Of a stretch of DNA of 64,000 bases, positions 1 through 9,573 are shown piece after piece. The DNA is from Allacma fusca. Taxonomy: Eukaryota > Arthropoda > Collembola > Symphypleona > Sminthuridae. The notes beneath the pieces were generated by a model that was given only the letters and a program-made list of their open reading frames with translations, had not been told where the DNA came from and did not search any database. Made by a program: the position numbers and the translations under genes. The first letter of the stretch is position 1, and every line of letters begins with the position of its first letter. Location of the stretch: the NCBI GenBank assembly GCA_947179485.1, contig OX359246.1, positions 37,365,632 to 37,429,631 of the forward strand, in the 5' to 3' direction.

Positions 1-488
1 CGCTACCCAGGTAGTTGGTCAAAAATTTTTGGTAGTTCGACAAAAAAAAATTTCGCTACCCAGGTAGTTGACCACAAATTTTGTTTAGTTGGGCAAAATT
101 TTTTTCGCTAACCAGGTAGTTGTCTAAACATTTTTGGTAGTTGGACAAACATTTTTTTCGCTACCCAGGTAGTTGTCCAAACATTTTTCGTAGTTGGGCG
201 AAAATTTTTTCGCTACGCAGGTAGTTGTCCAAACATTTTTGGTAGTTGGGCAAAAATTTTTTTCGCTACCCAGGTAGTTGTCCAAACATTTTTGGTAGTT
301 GGACAAAAAAAAATTGCGCTACCCAGGTAGTTGACCACATCTTTAGTTCAGTTGGGCAAAAATGTTTTTCGCTACCCAGTTAGTTGGCCAAAAATTTCGG
401 CGGGTTGTTGGCCATCTTACCCCGGCGGGTTAGTTGACCATTTACTGTTGTCAGGATCGTTGACCATTTGGAACTTTTTCCACACCCG
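1..488. mobile_element. Truncated minisatellite-bodied hAT-type MITE
   Basis: Bases 1-400 are a degenerate tandem array of roughly 55-65 bp units built on CGCTACCCAGGTAGTTG and GGTAGTTGGGCAAAAATTTT. The array is followed by a GC-richer tail that ends GGAACTTTTTCCACACCCG at 488. The same array and tail make up the complete element at 16698-17210, so this is a copy whose left end lies outside the window. Short open frames inside the array are low-complexity by-products. Confidence 0.75.
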
Positions 489-1275
489 CTTACCATTATT
501 TCATCATCCTATGCATCCGAATGGACACAAAATAATCAAGTTCAAGAAATATCGAGGGTTTGAATCTTTCTGTATTGATCTTCGCTCAAAATATTTTATC
601 ATATGGCATGGAATACTGCAGTTTGCAGTTGCCGCAATTAAATAATCACTGGAGTCTTGAGTTACTTAATTAAATAACAAAAAATGACGCAAAGATGAAA
701 GATTATCTGTAAATTTCCATTGTTGCACAATTACAAGAGTGCAAATAAAACATTTATTTAGTTGACAAATGTACATACATATGTAAATACAGTTTACTAT
801 TCCAATTTAAATTTACTATTTATTTTCTATACTGGAAATACTTATACAATATATTTAAAAAATATAGACTCCTTTCAGGGAATTTTGTTTTGCCAACAAG
901 TATATTGAATTTAATTGTCGTTTATTCCCAAGGATTTTTAAATATACGAACGTCTGGGAGGTAAAATCTTTTTTCAGCAGGCATTTTTGAACTTGCCAAC
1001 AGGGACATCAGGTTTAGCAGGGAAAATCAATAATTAATCTACCAGGAAGAATTACAAAGGTCGGAACCCTTTCTAAATGCTCCTAATAGGTTCCTATATC
1101 AGAATCAACAACAGCACGTATTAAAACAATTTAATAGCATTGAAACTGGAGAACAGAGAAACTGGAGTTCTCACTGGCGTGGGAACCTTTTCAGGCCCAC
1201 GAAGTGGAAGGAATTAATTAGTCAATATCCACACTTTGTAGTTATGTCAATCAATGCTGAACAGGTCATCATAGT
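489..1275. other. No gene seen; AT-rich flank
   Basis: No coding frame with recognisable content. From about 1150 the sequence (TTCTCACTGGCGTGGGAACC, then GTTATGTCAA) resembles the segment starting near 9045. This is therefore the distal 5' flank of the duplicated carboxypeptidase-like unit. Confidence 0.5.
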
Positions 1276-2278
1276 CAGAGCTGCGTTCAAGTCAAGTTAC
1301 TTTAGATAACTTGACTTGAATTTGAAAAATAATCTAAAAAAGTAACCAAACTTGCACTTGTCTCTCAAAGTACTTGAGTATTCAAGTACACAATTTGTTA
1401 ACAACTTAACGTTCAAGTTTGACATAAAACTTGACTTGAACTTAAATATTCAAGTATTGTTTTGAAAATAAATAAACAACACTAGAAATTGCGTCCGCAG
1501 GTATTATATATAATTGATAATGGTTGAAAATTTAATAGTATAAACTCAACAGTACATCGATTAAATTTTACGGATTGGCAGATTGCTGCACGAGCGAAAA
1601 ATCAGGGACACTGGACAAAATGAGTGAATAAAACATTCAATCTGCTATATTTGTTCTTCATATATTTTCAGCACTCCCCCCGATGAGCGCTACATACCAC
1701 ACTCTAATTAAAGAGTGTGGGAAAAAAATATGAGTACAAGTACTTCCCTTGCACACGAACGAAATGGTAAGAAATTCCGGTCCACTTAAACCAGCCATCG
1801 TTTTCAGTTCAACGATAAATGACACTAAACACTAGTCTAATTTAATAATTATTTGATATTTATATAATCTAATATTTAAGAGTGTGCACTCATACTTTTG
1901 CATTGTACACAAAAAGTACATAAAAATTATTCTCGACCACTAGACATTGTAAATAGATATTACTTTCATATCGATATCAACAAACTGAACACCAAAAAGG
2001 CTTTAAAACAATGTCTCGTCTCACGCCAATTATTTTTTGTGGCGGGATGGAATGGGGCTGCTGAATATGCAAAGTCAACATTGCTTATCAGCCTCAAAGT
2101 TATATTCAAATACTTTTCCGTTTAATTGTTAATGTAATTACTTAAACTTAAATTGATTTTGCCATCAAGTAGTACATTTTTAACTTGAGCTTGAAAATTC
2201 AAGTTAAAATTATGTTTTCAAGTGTACCTACAAAAAGTTGCCAGCATTTGACTTGATTTTAACTTGAACGCAGCTCTG
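1276..2278. mobile_element. hAT-like MITE with ACTTGA-rich body
   Basis: Terminal inverted repeats CAGAGCTGCGTTCAAGTC (1276-1293) and, reverse-complemented, CAGAGCTGCGTTCAAGTT (2261-2278) match at 17 of 18 bases. The subterminal sequence is packed with ACTTGACTTGAA words on both strands. No transposase is present. An 8-bp target duplication is not clear; only AGT is shared at the two flanks. The paralogous flank of the second gene (near 9109-9114) reads through without the element, so it inserted after the gene duplication. Confidence 0.75.
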
Positions 2279-2489
2279 AGTACAATACTCACGATGCCAT
2301 ACACCCGGATAGATTTCTTCATTTTCTTGCAAATTTATGTGCAAATGTGAAGGTTATAACAATCAAAAAGCGTGAAAACTAATAATTACACCTCAAGCTT
2401 AACCTCCTTGAAAGTTTTGATTACTGTTCAGCTGATCACAGCGATGGGAAAAGTACCTTGCCAGAGTAAATACTCACATCAGATACGAG

Positions 2490-2526
2490 TATAAATAAAT
2501 GGAGAATTTATGATTCCAAGTCAGTT
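2490..2526 (+). promoter_or_regulatory. Core promoter of carboxypeptidase-like gene 1 (TATA + initiator)
   Basis: TATAAATA at 2490-2497 is followed by TCAGTT at 2521-2526, a match to the arthropod initiator TCAGT. The predicted start base is the A at 2523, with the TATA box about 33 bp upstream. The same pair with identical spacing precedes gene 2 (9365-9401). The inferred 5' UTR is 177 bp. Confidence 0.75.
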
Positions 2527-2699
2527 AGATATCAAAGCTCTTCTCCAAACTCTTGGGAAGTACAAATTATTTCCTACTTGAAATTTAGGAAAAATATAAT
2601 AAATCTTAAGAAAATACAAATCATTACAGTTTAAATACCGAGTCTAAAATTTTGTGGGATAAAATAAAAATAAAAGTTTTTTAAAAGCAGGGAAGAAAA

Positions 2700-4672
2700 A
2701 TGAGGTGTGTAGGGGTTTTCGGGGTGGTCTTACTGGCAGTAATTTGTCAGAATGTCCAAGCTGCCCCAGCAGCAGTGGATGCTACGAAGGAACTGATATT
2801 AACTCCATTTATCAAAAGTGGAGATTTAGACAAGGCTCGTTCCACTGCCCAAGACAATTTTGACGCCTCCAAACTGAAGACTTCCAAACCGGTCAAAAGC
2901 TTCAGTGGCTATTTGACAGTGGATGAAAAGACCAACTCTAATCTTTTCTTTTGGTTCTTCCCTGCCCAGGTACATATGTAGTTCATTTTTAACTATGCAC
3001 AAAGTATTGTATTTTAGGGCTGATTCTGCAGACGAGGTGGTTGAACTCTCATTGTATCATATTGTTTGGTTACCAAACAGTATTTCATTTTAAAAAAAAA
3101 AAATCCAAAACGTTTTTTCCTGCATACAGACGTAGTCAGTGGTCGATAAGGATTAAATAAGCTTTAGATACCTAAACTTTCCGCATGACACGTAGAAATT
3201 ATTCACATAACTATGACTATACGATTGCAGTGACGACAGCCAATGGTAGAAATAGTATAAAATTTCTTTCCCGGTTTTTTCCATAGGAAAATCCAGAAAA
3301 TGCTCCAGTTTTCCTGTATGTAAACGAGAGACCTGGAACGTCATGCTTAGCTGCAATTTTTTTGGACAATGGTCCTTTTACCATTAATGAAAACAATGAG
3401 CTGACGGACAGGAATTCCAGCTGGACACAAACAAATTCAATGCTTTACATTGATGCTCCAGTAGGAAGTGGTGAGTGATTTTTTGGTTCCATCATGTTAT
3501 GGAATTGTTTGAGAGGTTTATTTTAACGCAATTTGTCCGAATCCAGGTTTCAGTTTCGCAGATGACGACGCAGGTTTTGCCAAAACTTCAGAAGATGAAG
3601 CCCAAGAGGTCTACGATGCCCTCATCCAATTTTTTACAATCTTCCCAGAATACCAAAAAAATGACTTTTACATGACTGGACTTGCTTATGCAGGTTTGTG
3701 AACGGTTACATGATTTCATTTCATTACCAGTAATTATATTTGAAAAAAAAGTTTGTAAAATTAGATTTATTTAATATTTTTGGACATTACCTTAGGAGCC
3801 TTTATCCCTTCAATTGGATACAAAATTGACAAAGAGAATGCTGCTGCAGCGCTGAAAATCAATCTTAAGGGATTTTTAATTGATTCCCCATTCCTGGACA
3901 TCACAAAACAAGCGGATGCTTTAGGGGAACAGTTCTATTCTTTGGGTCTGATTGACGAGGCCCAGAAGATTGAGGTTGATCAGGTCCTGAAGGATTTCCA
4001 GGAGGCAGTTAAAAATGAGGATTTATTGTCGGCTCTATCGGTAAAATCATAATTGAAATTTTTTTTTTTGGATTGTGGATTTTGTGATTTCTCAATTATG
4101 TAATTGTTGTCGCTAAATATATTTTTATGCAGATTATCAGCTCAGTATACAACAAGCATGACTCACAATTGGCGAAGTTCAGTGGTTTCAGCGATCTTGC
4201 AAGCGCCCTTGATTCTAATCGCCCTCCAGAGTTCGATCGGTATGAGAAGTTCATCGATACGAAGGAAGTTCACAATTACCTTCACGTCGGCCTCCATTCG
4301 TTTGTTGAAAGTAATTTCAAAACGTTTTCCTTCTTCATTAAAGACTTCCTCACACCACACATTGACCACATGCAAGAGCTCCTTGACAAAGACTACAAGG
4401 TTATGATCCTCAGCTCTCAATTCAATATTGCCGTTCCTCCAACCGGGGTCATGAAGGTTTTGAACAGTTTGAAATGGAAGGGGGCTGACGACTATGCAAA
4501 GGCACCAAGGAAGATTTGGAAAGTGATGGATGATGTTGCCGGCTATGCTAAACAGTCGGGGAAGTTAAGTTTTGTACTTATGAGAAATGCTGGCGCTCAT
4601 TCATTCCATGATCAGCCTGCATGGACTTATGATTTGGTTCGGAGGTTCACTCAAGACAAAGGATTTGATTAA
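2700..4672 (+). CDS. Serine carboxypeptidase-like protein (S10, CPVL type), catalytically degenerate, copy 1
   Basis: Five exons: 2700-2969, 3287-3470, 3547-3693, 3796-4040 and 4133-4672. All introns are GT-AG and the phases agree, giving 461 residues, a normal length for this family. Residues 1-21 form a signal peptide ending in VQA, so the product is probably secreted or lysosomal. S10 landmarks are present: SNLFFWFFPAQ, APVFLYV, MLYIDAPVGSGFSF, IQFFTIFPEY and WKGADDYAKAP. The chemistry is not. The family GESYAG nucleophile motif reads GLAYAG (Ala198 for Ser), the GGPG oxyanion loop reads NERPG (103-107), and the catalytic Asp aligns with Asn380. The His position aligns with Ala437, with a His one residue later. 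In a typical S10 enzyme these residues cleave C-terminal amino acids; here I infer a non-enzymatic role such as binding. Only the exon joins and the amino-acid assignments are read directly. Confidence 0.9.
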
Positions 4673-4878
4673 ATGATGATCCTATAACACGGACTACCTC
4701 GTTTCCAGAGTATATAGTAACTTATTTGTGATCTCTCCGTCTTGATGCCTATTTTTCTCTGAACTTGCCGAAAATTGTTTTTAATTGCAAAGTATATCTA
4801 CCTCTATATTAATATGTGTAATAATTATTGATCTGCATGTAAATCTTTCCATCTCTTTTGTTGTACAATATTGTATTT

Positions 4879-4884
4879 AATAAA
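4879..4884 (+). terminator. Poly(A) signal AATAAA of gene 1
   Basis: AATAAA lies 207 bp after the stop codon, in a TTGTATTTAATAAATTACTG context. A diverged version of the same 3' UTR is found at 30523-30690 (see the split 3' UTR of gene 2). Confidence 0.6.
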
Positions 4885-4899
4885 TTACTGATTGTACTT

Positions 4900-6343
4900 T
4901 AAATTTGATTCGGGATATTCCTCATATACATACATACGTTCTTGCAAAAAGTGGGTCAAAACCATGTATTACAAATGTCCGGGTCTCAATAAAATAGGGG
5001 ATCTGGCTAGTGCCGTTTGGCCTGATTTTTTAATAAAATACGAGACTGGAGGATGGCGGGATGGAATGAGTCCAAGTTACTGGATAATTCGGTAGGTTAT
5101 GATGGCATGAGTCCAAGTGACGGGATCAGTTGAACGGGTAGGCTAACCAAAGTGGACGAAACCAGTTTGCAGGAACGATATTGGTTCTTTGTGCACCTAG
5201 TAAAGCAGTAAGCATGTAGAACAAAGACAGGTTTGCAGGCCGTGAGTAAAGTTTCGAACAGAATTTTAAAACTTTGCCGTATACCCTCACCCGAACCCTC
5301 TCGACACAGCAGTGAATCCTAATGATAAATTAGCTTTATAAATTGAAAAACAATTTTTTTATATAAATGAACTGTAGTTCTTTACGTTCTTCTTTGCTTT
5401 GGTTTTGCATTTATATGTAATAGAAGGGATAAGGTTATTGTGTCAATCAGCTCTAGAACGGGAAGTGATGTCACTGACTCACTGACAATCGACTTCCTGA
5501 ACAGTAGGCCCAAAGGTCTTAGATTGTGCTGATTGGTACAACGTTCGAACAAGCTAGCATGATATTTTTAACTTTCAAATCTGAGTAAATATTTTAAAAC
5601 TTTCAAAATTACTCCATGTAAAAAACAATCGTCTTTGCCCCACTTTCTTTACTAGTGTGTCATTATTGTGTCCTCTCGTCTTCTGACTCAGACTACCGTC
5701 CGCATGGGAATGTACTGGTTTCTTTCAAGCCGTAATTCAGCACCATTGATAACCCTTCTAACAACTACAATATTATTGAGACCGCTGTCAACTCAGGACT
5801 CGTTCTCACAATCAGACCGCTTTAAGGTATCAGAGCATCGGTAACCATTGGAGAATCGTGGTCCGACATTTACAAACTAGTTTTAGTCGATAAACTCGAA
5901 AGCTTATTAACTTATGCTGGAAAACACAATTTTGAAAATTTTTTGTTACTACGTATCAATGGTTTTAAAAGCTGTTTTGATTTTAATGAAATGTGATGTA
6001 TGGCAAATTGAGTAGGCATGAAGATCCCGAAACTGATGGAATTTTACTTAGGAAGCAAACGTAAATTTGTAGCTACGAGATAGCAAAGTCACCAGTTTAA
6101 TTCATTGAATAGACACGGGCACCTTTTTACGCTGCTCATCAGTATGTACTCTTTTATGATAAATGGTGTTCTTACACAATTAAATTAAATTATCAATTAT
6201 GTTAATGCTTTTTGTTTATTACTGGATGACTATATATGAAGTTTACAGGGTCACACAAAACAATCGTCATCCCTAGTCCGCATTAGTATTTCTGTTCGGT
6301 ATGGGGAATTCCAGAGGTTTCGGGTCAACGGTTTAAAGAACCG
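4900..6343. other. Intergenic, nothing recognised
   Basis: AT-rich DNA with only short, unsupported open frames. Near 6300-6370 there are repeated TTTCGGGTCAAC and GAACCG words, resembling a degraded MITE end beside the hAT fragment that follows. Confidence 0.4.
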
Positions 6344-6679
6344 TTAAATTTCGGTCCGGTTTCGGGTCAACAGTATAAAGATCATAAAAATCCAACAAGC
6401 AAGTTTTCGTTTCACACTTTGGGTCAAACTATCAAACAATAAAACAAGTTTAAAACAAGCTTTTTTATTGTTTACATCTAATGTTATAGAAACGTAGCGT
6501 TCTTGAGACGTGGTTTCATTTATCAAAGCTTCGAGTGAAAATGGAGCTAGAACATTTTGAACTGAAGGGTTAACTTTGGTTTGTCCTATAGTCACTGAAG
6601 TAGCTATTTTAGAATATGGAAATATTTGTCTCAGTAAACTAGAAAGGCAGCCCGAGGTTCTAAAATATTGGTGATGCAT
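6344..6679 (-). pseudogene. hAT transposase fragment
   Basis: The 111-codon frame contains a stretch typical of the N-terminal half of hAT transposases: LRQIFPYSKIATSVTIGQTK, then NVLAP, then a YVSITLDVNNKKACFKLVLL segment. In intact members that last segment is usually a D-A-S-N type motif containing the first catalytic Asp. Here it reads DVNN. No BED finger, second Asp, CxxH or C-terminal dimerisation region is found nearby, so this is a short decayed remnant. It is not closely similar to the hAT gene at 14.5-20.9 kb. Assignment rests on motif recognition by eye. Confidence 0.6.
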
Positions 6680-7414
6680 AACTCAGTGATAAGCTAGGGT
6701 TAATTTGGCAACTCGTTTTTTCATCACTTTGCTTTTTAAATGCTTCAAACATGACGAAATTAGTTTGACTAGCACACTTAGAGTTTTAATGATTTTCCGT
6801 ACAGATATGCTTTTTCAAACATTATCATATTCAGTAACATAACTTGAATAGAATCTACAGATGAAGCACTAAAATTACTTGTCTGATTTGTAGATACGCT
6901 TACTACAATGCAATCATTTTCCCACTGCTTATTGGAAAGACAACTATTCTTTGGTATTCCAAATATTTAGTGAATACTATTAATCGCGAAATTAGTTTTT
7001 GCAGATCCTAATATTCAAAAACGAAATCTTTCAATTAAACGTTTTACATGTGCCTGTCAGATATTATAATCTGCTATTGATAACCGTAAATGAACACTAT
7101 AAATACAGTTTAGATTATACGAACGTTCCAAGTTGAACTAATGCAAGCATTTTACTTGCATGGAAACATTATGTCATGTGAATAGCTACTATTTGTTAAT
7201 ATAGTATTATTGGGGCAGAGCGATTTTGTAATAAGTAATGACAAATTTTAGTTATTTTGCCCCGAAATGCAGCAAAGTGATATTTTTGCAACCAACTATG
7301 AAATCAGGACTAAATTCTAGGTCATCAGGTGACCCAGGGTCAAATCAGGACAGTCCTGATCAAATCAGGACTTCTCGGCACCCTAGCCCCGCAGCTTCAT
7401 TTAAGGACTTCAAT
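6680..7414. other. No gene; repeat remnant
   Basis: No coding signal. Bases 7300-7395 carry the word AAATCAGGAC several times and a CACCCTAG end, probably a degraded MITE of the same general kind as its right-hand neighbour. Bases 7407-7414 (ACTTCAAT) are the left target duplication of the next element. Confidence 0.4.
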
Positions 7415-7809
7415 CAGGGTTGGCAAAAAACCGGCTTTTATCAATAAAGGCCAAGCCAGTGGCAAGAATTGGTAACAACCGGTTTTTATTGGACAGTGGA
7501 CTTATTTGGATAGTATTAATTATGGCCATTTTATACCAACCTATACAACAGGTCCGGTCCGGTTAGAACCGGATTTTAACCAATAATAACCAGGCCATTT
7601 CTGACCACTTTGCAACCCTGTGTTCATGCATGCGTAATATTAGCCAAGCCGGTGGTACGTTTTGGTTAAAACCGGTTTTTATTGGACAGTGGATTTATTT
7701 GGATATTAATTACGACCATTTATACCAACCCAAGCAATTAGACCAAGCCGGTAAGAACCGGATTTTAACCAATAACGGCCAGGCCATTTCTTACCACTTG
7801 CCAACCCTG
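7415..7809. mobile_element. hAT-type MITE, CCGGTT-rich, 8-bp TSD
   Basis: Ends CAGGGTTGGCAA and, reverse-complemented, CAGGGTTGGCAA. It is flanked on both sides by the perfect duplication ACTTCAAT (7407-7414 and 7810-7817). The 395-bp body consists of two tandem copies of a roughly 195-bp unit full of AACCGGTTTTTA and TTGGACAGTGGA words, and an internal GCAACCCTG marks the first unit's end. It has no coding capacity. Confidence 0.9.
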
Positions 7810-7817
7810 ACTTCAAT

Positions 7818-9364
7818 ATGTGTAAAACCTACCCGTAGTTGCTCATGCCTGCAGGCGCTGTAAGAAGTTTTAGTCATCCTACATTGGATAGTTGAGCTTA
7901 ATTGAGACTTGTCTAGGGCACGTTAGAAATTTGTCAAACTAAACTTTACTGTTAGGTAAGAGCAAAAACTACAAACACATTAAGGTTCCCTATTTTAAAC
8001 CCCATAACCAAATAAGTTTTACAAATGAATCATGAGTTGAAAACACCTGCTCTGCTGCTACAGGTTTGTTTTTTCTTATCGTAATTTGTTTGGATCTATT
8101 TGTAATTTTGATTTTCGTAAACGGATACTAAATGCTTTGTTTTGTTTAATAAACCTTAACAACAAAAGTGCTGTAACATAACTATGTTACTTTGTCTTAG
8201 CCACTGAAATGATAATAAACTGAAGTTATTGATTGCTATTTAAGGTTAAATTATATTTGTGAGCAATTTATTGGCCGAAGGTAATGTATGAATCAATTTG
8301 GATTAAGAAAGGTATAAAAGGGTCATTTGACAGTCGCTCCGAAGAGTCGTGGTCTCTGACTTTTTAAGAGTAGCTAGTTTCGGATGGGAAAGTGAATTGC
8401 TTAGATGGAGAGCATTTATGTTTTATGCAATCTGATGAGATTCGAAAAATGATGTTGGTGTAGGCCAGAAGTAAGTACGTTTAAGATTAAAGTAGTTCAT
8501 TTTAATTTAACCGAATTAATAAGGGATAATTTACAAGGGAGAGGAGAACTCTCCAAACACAAGGACAACCAGAAGGAGACTGCCGGTCTCTACACACTAA
8601 ACCAGCTACCTGGACGAGGTTCACCATGAAACATAAAAGGTGACCTGGGTTCATAAAGCTAAAAATAGATAATGGAGCATGAATGCCAATAGGACAATTT
8701 ACATTTAAATGTAAGGTCATGTCAACGTACTATTACTGAGAAGGTTTTAACTTGAACAGGAAGCCTTATCCGATTATTACTTTGTATATTGTAATGAAAG
8801 ATTATATGGAATAAAGTTACTACATATATGTTTAAAGTAAAGGGGTAGCCCTGAGCAAAGCAATTTTTGTACAGAACATAATAACTGGAAAAAAATATTA
8901 AAGCACTAGTTGGGTGCATGCAAGCACTTGAAGTTCCAGATTTAACCTTGCATAAGGGTAGTAATTACAAAAATGCATTAAAATTTATTTCTTATAGCTC
9001 ATTACGGCAAGTCGTAATGATTCAATAGAACTTGTAATGGAGAATTCACACCGGCGTGGGGATCTTTTCCTCGAATTCAGTTATGTCAACCAATACTACA
9101 CATAACGTCACAGTACAATACATGTTATTACACACATACGGATGTTCCCGACTAGATTTTTAAAATCCTTAATTTTTTCCTTCTAAAATCCAACATAAGC
9201 TGAACTTTGCTTCCCTGGAAGTTTTAGATGCTGTTTAGTTGATATTAACGGTGGGAAAAATACATTATTGAACCAAAATAGCAACTAGCATAAAACTAAT
9301 GAGTAACTTGTTTTTCAAATTGCTGCTGTACCTTGGCAGAGTAAACGTCATAATTAGATACGAG
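7818..9364. other. Intergenic and 5' flank of gene 2
   Basis: No gene is recognised in 7818-9040. From about 9045 the sequence is paralogous to the flank of gene 1 near 1165-1275 and 2279-2480. It includes the MITE-free site CGTCACAGTACAATA (9107-9120) that corresponds to the element insertion upstream of gene 1. Confidence 0.5.
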
Positions 9365-9401
9365 TATAAATAAATGGAAAATTTATGATTCCAAGTCAGT
9401 T
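9365..9401 (+). promoter_or_regulatory. Core promoter of carboxypeptidase-like gene 2 (TATA + initiator)
   Basis: TATAAATA at 9365-9372 and TCAGTT at 9396-9401, with the same spacing as gene 1. The surrounding block is conserved between the paralogues although the sequence on either side has diverged. Confidence 0.75.
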
Positions 9402-9573
9402 CTGTTTTTAAGCTCCTTTTCAAACCATTGAGAAACAACAGTAGTTTCCTACATTAAATTCAGAAAAAATTAATAACATTCTGGAAATATTACTTAATAC
9501 AGTCCAAAAACAAAACTAAAACTTTAGAGAATAAAGTAGAAATTAAATAGTTTATTAAAAGCAGGGAAGAAAA

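Noticed and set aside
124..306. Open frame in the minisatellite at the left edge (and similar ones at 16668-17092)
   Set aside because: The peptide only reflects repetition of the DNA unit in a non-coding MITE; it has no start context or independent composition.
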